A stretch of 9,633 nucleotides of DNA from Gammaproteobacteria bacterium (GTDB lineage: Bacteria; Pseudomonadota; Gammaproteobacteria; Pseudomonadales; Halieaceae). Every line of letters starts with the position of its first letter. Positions within the stretch are counted from its first letter, which is position 1. The translations under genes were made by a program, and so were the position numbers. The notes under the pieces are model-generated. The model searched no databases, was not told the DNA's origin, and saw nothing but the letters and a program-made list of their open reading frames with translations. Shown here piece by piece: positions 6,921-9,633 of this stretch. The stretch is from NCBI GenBank assembly GCA_002748505.1, contig PDSN01000058.1:1-9633 (forward strand). The letters run 5' to 3'.

Positions 6921-7721
6921 TTAGTCGACGCCCGACTCATCCATGTCGTCCCAGTCGTCTTCAAAACTCTGGGAGAAATCGTCCTCGATTTGACCATCGT
7001 TTATGAGGCGTTCGCGCCGCTGCAGATAGGCATCGCGCACAAACAGGTAATTATCACCTTCCAGGAGCTGATCCACACCGAGCAGGGCGGCGCGTGCATC
7101 GATCATGTCCAAACCGCGTATCGAATTTCTCAAGCGCACGTTGTCGTTGTACGTCAGGGGCGACAAATAAATATCCACCACTTGCCCGGAACCGCTGCGC
7201 AACGTGCGCGGCCCCAAAAATGGCACGACCAGATAGGGCCCGGACGGGGCGCCCCAGCTCGCCAGAGTATGGCCAAAATCCGTGCGCGCAGGCTTCAGGC
7301 CCATTTGTTCGGCGACATCAAGAAAGCCAACGAATCCCAGGGTACTGTTGAGCAAAAAACGGCCACTCGATGTCGCCGCCTGAGTGAATCGCCCCTGCAA
7401 CACGGAGTTCACCGCAATCGGCACCTCACCTAAATTATCCAGCGCATTACTCACCCCCTGACGCATCCAAGCAGGAGTAATATAGTCATAGCCTTGTGCA
7501 ATAGGACGCATAATCCAGCGATCCACACGCTCGTTGAAGGCAAATATCGGTCGATTGATAAACTCCAGCGGATCACTTGCGGACAGGGACACGGGCTCAA
7601 CTTCTTCAGGCTTGTCTGCGTGTGCATAAGAGGGCACACACCACAGCAGCGCCAATATCGCCACGGTGGAGAGCTTCGATACCGTCGCTTTTTTCAGTAT
7701 CACTTTTGTCGTTGATCTCAT
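6921..7721 (-). CDS. mlaA: MlaA/VacJ family outer-membrane phospholipid-removal protein
   Basis: This 266-residue protein of the MlaA (VacJ) family removes mislocalised phospholipids from the outer leaflet of the outer membrane and hands them to periplasmic MlaC. An N-terminal signal peptide covers about residues 1-35. Family blocks are DPLEFINRPIFAFNERVDRW (50-69), GRFLLNSTLGFVGFLDVA (120-137), DFGHTLASWGAPSGPYLVVP (148-167) and FLGPRTLRSGSGQVVD (168-183). Most enterobacterial MlaA proteins are lipoproteins. Here the only signal-region cysteine (Cys28) follows LLW, which is not a lipobox, while AHA-D (33-36) is a good signal peptidase I site. The C-terminus (245-266) is very acidic, with 11 Asp/Glu in 22 residues. 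The ATG at 7721 has AAGG (7732-7729) with a 7-base spacer. No mlaBCDEF genes are in view. Confidence 0.93.
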   Translation of the reverse strand: MRSTTKVILKKATVSKLSTVAILALLWCVPSYAHADKPEEVEPVSLSASDPLEFINRPIFAFNERVDRWIMRPIAQGYDYITPAWMRQGVSNALDNLGEVPIAVNSVLQGRFTQAATSSGRFLLNSTLGFVGFLDVAEQMGLKPARTDFGHTLASWGAPSGPYLVVPFLGPRTLRSGSGQVVDIYLSPLTYNDNVRLRNSIRGLDMIDARAALLGVDQLLEGDNYLFVRDAYLQRRERLINDGQIEDDFSQSFEDDWDDMDESGVD

Positions 7722-7833
7722 TGTGAAACCTTATGGGAACCAAATAGCAGTGCGCCGCGTTGAGTGGTACGCCTGACAACAGACGCCGGATTGAACTGCG
7801 CTGGAAATAAACAAGCGGCAGGCATTTTCGCGG

Positions 7834-7862
7834 ATACTAGACCGGTTTAGCGGTACTGGCAA
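7834..7862 (-). promoter_or_regulatory. Candidate sigma-70 promoter for mlaA
   Basis: On the minus strand TTGCCA (7862-7857, five of six) and TAGTAT (7839-7834, four of six) are separated by exactly 17 bases. Transcription would begin near 7827, giving an mlaA leader of about 105 bases. The 168-base gap (7722-7889) holds no gene. This box pair suggests mlaA is transcribed separately from the RiPP operon upstream. Confidence 0.42.
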
Positions 7863-7869
7863 GTGTTTT

Positions 7870-7898
7870 ACCCGGTAGCTTTCAGTTTTCTACTGGGT
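7870..7898. repeat. Inverted repeat over the end of the hvfC-like gene
   Basis: ACCCGGTAG (7870-7878) and CTACTGGGT (7890-7898) form a nine-position stem with one imperfect pair (G-U in plus-strand RNA, A-C mismatch in minus-strand RNA) and an 11-base loop. The TAG stop of the minus-strand gene (7892-7890) is part of the stem. It is followed by AAAACAC rather than a U-run, so if it ends the RiPP operon it would be through a weak or assisted mechanism. Confidence 0.35.
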
Positions 7899-8636
7899 GA
7901 ACAACACGACGTCCTCTGCGAGCAGCCGCTCCAACAAATCGCGACCGAAAGCGGTGCTGGCGCGCTCATCAATGCCCAGCTCTTTGGCAATAAGATCGAG
8001 CACTTGCGCGCCTGTCTGCGGTGCGTTTTGCGCCAGGATATCAAGCAGCCGCACCGTGGCCTGATTCGCTTTCATAAAACAAACCTCGTCGCTGCGTTTG
8101 CGATAGACCAGCAAATAATTTGGCTGCGCCGAGGGGGTCTGCACCACATTCCCTGGCCCAATCTCGTGCACGGGAAAATGGTAGGCGGCCGCAACCATCA
8201 AGGGTGATACCAGCAGTGGATCCGTCAGCACGCAGCCATGTGCCACAGCGGGTGGCAAGTCCTGCTCCAGGGTATCCAGATACAGTTCCAGCCACTCGTA
8301 GTGGGCCAGCTCCTGCAGAAAGGGGAAATCGCGTGGGTCAGGCTCGTAGGATTCCATCAAAAAGCGCAGAAACTCCTGGCTGATTTGCAAAAAATACGGT
8401 GTGTGGCAGCGATGCTTTGCGATAAATGTCTGTACCAGTGTATGCCAATGCGCGTCGTCATGCAGGCTGCGCAGTACCGGAAAGCCACTGCTGATAAAGC
8501 CCTCTATATTGTTATAGACCAGCTCGCGATAGATCGCCAGACGCCGTGGTTCTATGCCCTCCGGGGCGGGTTCTTGCAAAGGGTTGCGCAAATAGCGCCC
8601 CATGGCGCGCTGCACCTGCTGCAATGACAAGCTCAC
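7890..8636 (-). CDS. hvfC: HvfC/BufC-like DUF2063 protein, MNIO partner
   Basis: This 248-residue protein of the DUF2063 family is the usual partner of a DUF692 MNIO enzyme in bufferin/HvfA-type RiPP operons, where it is thought to help the enzyme bind its precursor peptide. The N-terminal helical DUF2063 region (about 5-95) has the typical start LSLQQVQRAMGRYL, RLAIYRELVYNNIEGFI (32-48) and GFPVLRSL (51-58), followed by FPFLQELAHYEWLEL (103-117). A separate C-terminal domain (about 150-245) contains a YLLVYRKRSDEVCFMKANQA segment that resembles a small alpha/beta recognition domain. The start is GTG at 8636, and GTGA (8636-8633) overlaps the stop of the upstream MNIO gene by four bases. The protein is presumably cytosolic. 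It is last in the operon; the DoxX-type membrane protein (HvfD) often found next is absent. The symbol denotes family membership, not proven function. Confidence 0.85.
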   Translation of the reverse strand: MSLSLQQVQRAMGRYLRNPLQEPAPEGIEPRRLAIYRELVYNNIEGFISSGFPVLRSLHDDAHWHTLVQTFIAKHRCHTPYFLQISQEFLRFLMESYEPDPRDFPFLQELAHYEWLELYLDTLEQDLPPAVAHGCVLTDPLLVSPLMVAAAYHFPVHEIGPGNVVQTPSAQPNYLLVYRKRSDEVCFMKANQATVRLLDILAQNAPQTGAQVLDLIAKELGIDERASTAFGRDLLERLLAEDVVLFTQ

Positions 8637-9493
8637 ACCGGCACCTGTCGCGAAACGCCGCTGACATCGACGGCGGCCTGAATCTGTCGAATGCGCTCCA
8701 CTTCAGCGAGTAGTTCACTCATCGGCGGAAAGTTAAAATCCCGTTCCAGCAGGGTGGGCTTGCGCCCCACACGTCGATACACCTCGGCAAGCAGCGTCCA
8801 TACGGGCTCGATAACGGCCGCGCCATGGGTGTCGACTTTGAGATCTTCTGCTTCATCGTAATGCCCGGCAATATGTAAATACACCACTTTCTCAAGCGGC
8901 AAAGCATCGAGATAATCTTCGGGCTTGTAGTTGTGGTTTATGCTGTTCACATACAGGTTATTCACATCCAGCAGCAAGTTGGCGCCAGATTCAGCGAGCA
9001 CCGCATCGACAAATTCGGCCTCACTTAACTGCTTGTGCGGCTGTGCATAATAGGAGGCGTTTTCGAGCACCAGGGGCTGGCCGATCATATCCTGCACCTG
9101 ACGGATGCGCGTGGCCACATAGTGTACCGCCTCCTCGGTAAAAGGAATTGGCAGCAAATCGTAGAGATGGCCTTCGCTGGCACAATAGGTTAAGTGCTCA
9201 CTGTAGAGCACACAGTTGTAGCGCCGAATATGATCCGCGATGGCCGCTATCAAGTCCCTGTCCAATGGATCGGGACCGCCAATATCCAAAGACAAGCCGT
9301 GCAAGGCCATGGGAAAGCGCTCGGCAAGCGCCGCATACTGACGCCCAAAACGCCCCCCTACACCAATCCAGTTTTCCGGCGCAGCTTCAAGAAAATCGAC
9401 CTGGCCGTATTCCAGGGCGCTAAACTCAGCGAGCAGGGCGCGCCGCAGACCAAGACCCACCCCGCCCAACGCTTGCGCCCCCGTGTTTGGCAT
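8633..9493 (-). CDS. hvfB: HvfB/BufB-like multinuclear non-haem iron oxidase (MNIO, DUF692)
   Basis: This 286-residue TIM-barrel enzyme of the DUF692/MNIO family is related to MbnB and TglH. By family knowledge it uses a two- or three-iron centre and oxygen to oxidise cysteine residues of a ribosomal peptide, in HvfA/bufferin systems giving oxazolone-thioamide or thiooxazole copper-binding groups. Metal-ligand motifs are all present: HGLSLDIGG (65-73, His65), YSEHLTY (97-103, Glu99/His100), LENASYY (143-149, Glu144), LLLDVNNLYVNS (173-184, Asp176), YLHIAGH (205-211, His207), DTHGAAV (221-227, Asp221/His223) and LLERDFNFPP (248-257, Glu250). The ATG at 9493 shares its A with the stop of the precursor gene, and no strong ribosome site is seen, so translation is probably coupled. 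The DUF2063 partner follows with a GTGA overlap. The length is normal for the family. Confidence 0.93.
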   Translation of the reverse strand: MPNTGAQALGGVGLGLRRALLAEFSALEYGQVDFLEAAPENWIGVGGRFGRQYAALAERFPMALHGLSLDIGGPDPLDRDLIAAIADHIRRYNCVLYSEHLTYCASEGHLYDLLPIPFTEEAVHYVATRIRQVQDMIGQPLVLENASYYAQPHKQLSEAEFVDAVLAESGANLLLDVNNLYVNSINHNYKPEDYLDALPLEKVVYLHIAGHYDEAEDLKVDTHGAAVIEPVWTLLAEVYRRVGRKPTLLERDFNFPPMSELLAEVERIRQIQAAVDVSGVSRQVPV

Positions 9494-9633
9494 CAGCGGC
9501 TAGTGCCACACTTGCCTTCACCGCATTTGCCTTCCTTGACTTTGCTTTCCAGCTTGGCCTTGGCCTTGTCAGCGCCGCATTTACCCTCGCCACACTTGCC
9601 TTCTTTGACCTTGCCTTCTTTGACCTTGCCTTC
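9493..9633 (-). CDS. hvfA: HvfA-like RiPP precursor peptide, C-terminal part (5' end outside window)
   Basis: The last 46 residues of a precursor peptide are encoded immediately before the MNIO gene; this frame is too short to appear as a stand-alone ORF here. The visible sequence is two EGKVK units, two tandem EGKCG motifs, a linker ADKAKAKLES, then KVK and two more EGKCG motifs, ending TSR. EGKCG is the cysteine motif modified in HvfA-type peptides, so four cysteines are candidate sites for heterocycle formation and copper binding. HvfA-type peptides carry an N-terminal signal peptide and act outside the cytoplasm, but that part lies beyond base 9633. The composition is extreme: almost entirely Glu, Gly, Lys, Val, Cys and Ala. 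The TGA stop (9495-9493) shares its A with the MNIO start. Confidence 0.88.
   Translation of the reverse strand, partial: EGKVKEGKVKEGKCGEGKCGADKAKAKLESKVKEGKCGEGKCGTSR
9505..9612 (-). repeat. Duplicated 13-residue block KVKEGKCGEGKCG in the precursor
   Basis: The same 13 amino acids are encoded at 9612-9574 and 9543-9505, separated by a 30-base linker. Nine of the 13 codons differ between copies, and every difference is synonymous. The copies are therefore old at DNA level but unchanged at protein level. Confidence 0.88.
9604..9633. repeat. 15-base exact tandem repeat in the precursor gene
   Basis: On the minus strand GAAGGCAAGGTCAAA occurs twice in a row (9633-9619 and 9618-9604), encoding EGKVK each time, and its first nine bases continue into the next EGKCG unit. 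The repeat reaches the window edge, so the true copy number is unknown. Exact identity suggests recent slippage expansion. Confidence 0.9.

Noticed and set aside
6785..6997. Longer start for the phosphatase, overlapping mlaA
   Set aside because: The extra 71 residues are Arg/Thr-rich, read through a gap containing two inverted repeats and overlap mlaA out of frame. Receiver-like homology begins just after the ATG at 6784.
6990..7433. Plus-strand open frame of 147 codons opposite mlaA
   Set aside because: It is the antisense shadow of a clearly recognised gene, with no family resemblance and no ribosome site.
9604..9633. CRISPR or non-coding tandem array at the right edge
   Set aside because: The repeats are 15 bases with no spacers and stay in frame with the precursor, encoding EGKVK units.

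Overview
The window reads as chromosomal DNA of a free-living gammaproteobacterium. The Rnf/Rsx proteins, DusA, transaldolase and MlaA all look gammaproteobacterial, and the order dusA - tal - STAS protein - SpoIIE-type phosphatase - mlaA resembles, from memory, the Pseudomonas aeruginosa tal/vacJ neighbourhood. A class I HMG-CoA reductase beside the Rnf genes would fit a marine group such as Cellvibrionales or Vibrio-like bacteria, but that placement is inference. Coding density is high. I found no tRNA, rRNA, insertion sequence, integrase or CRISPR array.

Left part, plus strand (1-5131). The end of rsxD/rnfD runs into rsxG/rnfG and rsxE/rnfE through overlapping genes: the distal half of an operon for the membrane Rnf/Rsx electron-transfer complex. 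Next come a complete soluble HMG-CoA reductase (1849-3033) with its own likely promoter, tRNA-dihydrouridine synthase A (3099-4079) and transaldolase (4181-5131).

Middle, minus strand (5172-7721). A STAS-domain anti-sigma-factor antagonist lies downstream of a PP2C/SpoIIE-type serine phosphatase, with the stop and start codons overlapping. This is a partner-switching module. The phosphatase's N-terminal receiver-like domain has lost the residues needed for phosphorylation. Upstream of it on the same strand is mlaA, for the outer-membrane lipid-asymmetry system, with a recognisable promoter candidate.

Right part, minus strand (7890-9633). This is the most interesting region: a RiPP operon of the HvfABC/bufferin type. 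The precursor peptide is cut by the window edge; its visible C-terminus carries four EGKCG motifs and two EGKVK units. The stop codon of the precursor overlaps the start of a DUF692 multinuclear non-haem iron oxidase (MNIO, HvfB-like), whose stop overlaps the start of the DUF2063 partner protein (HvfC-like). By family knowledge the enzyme pair converts the motif cysteines into copper-binding heterocycles. No DoxX-family hvfD follows.
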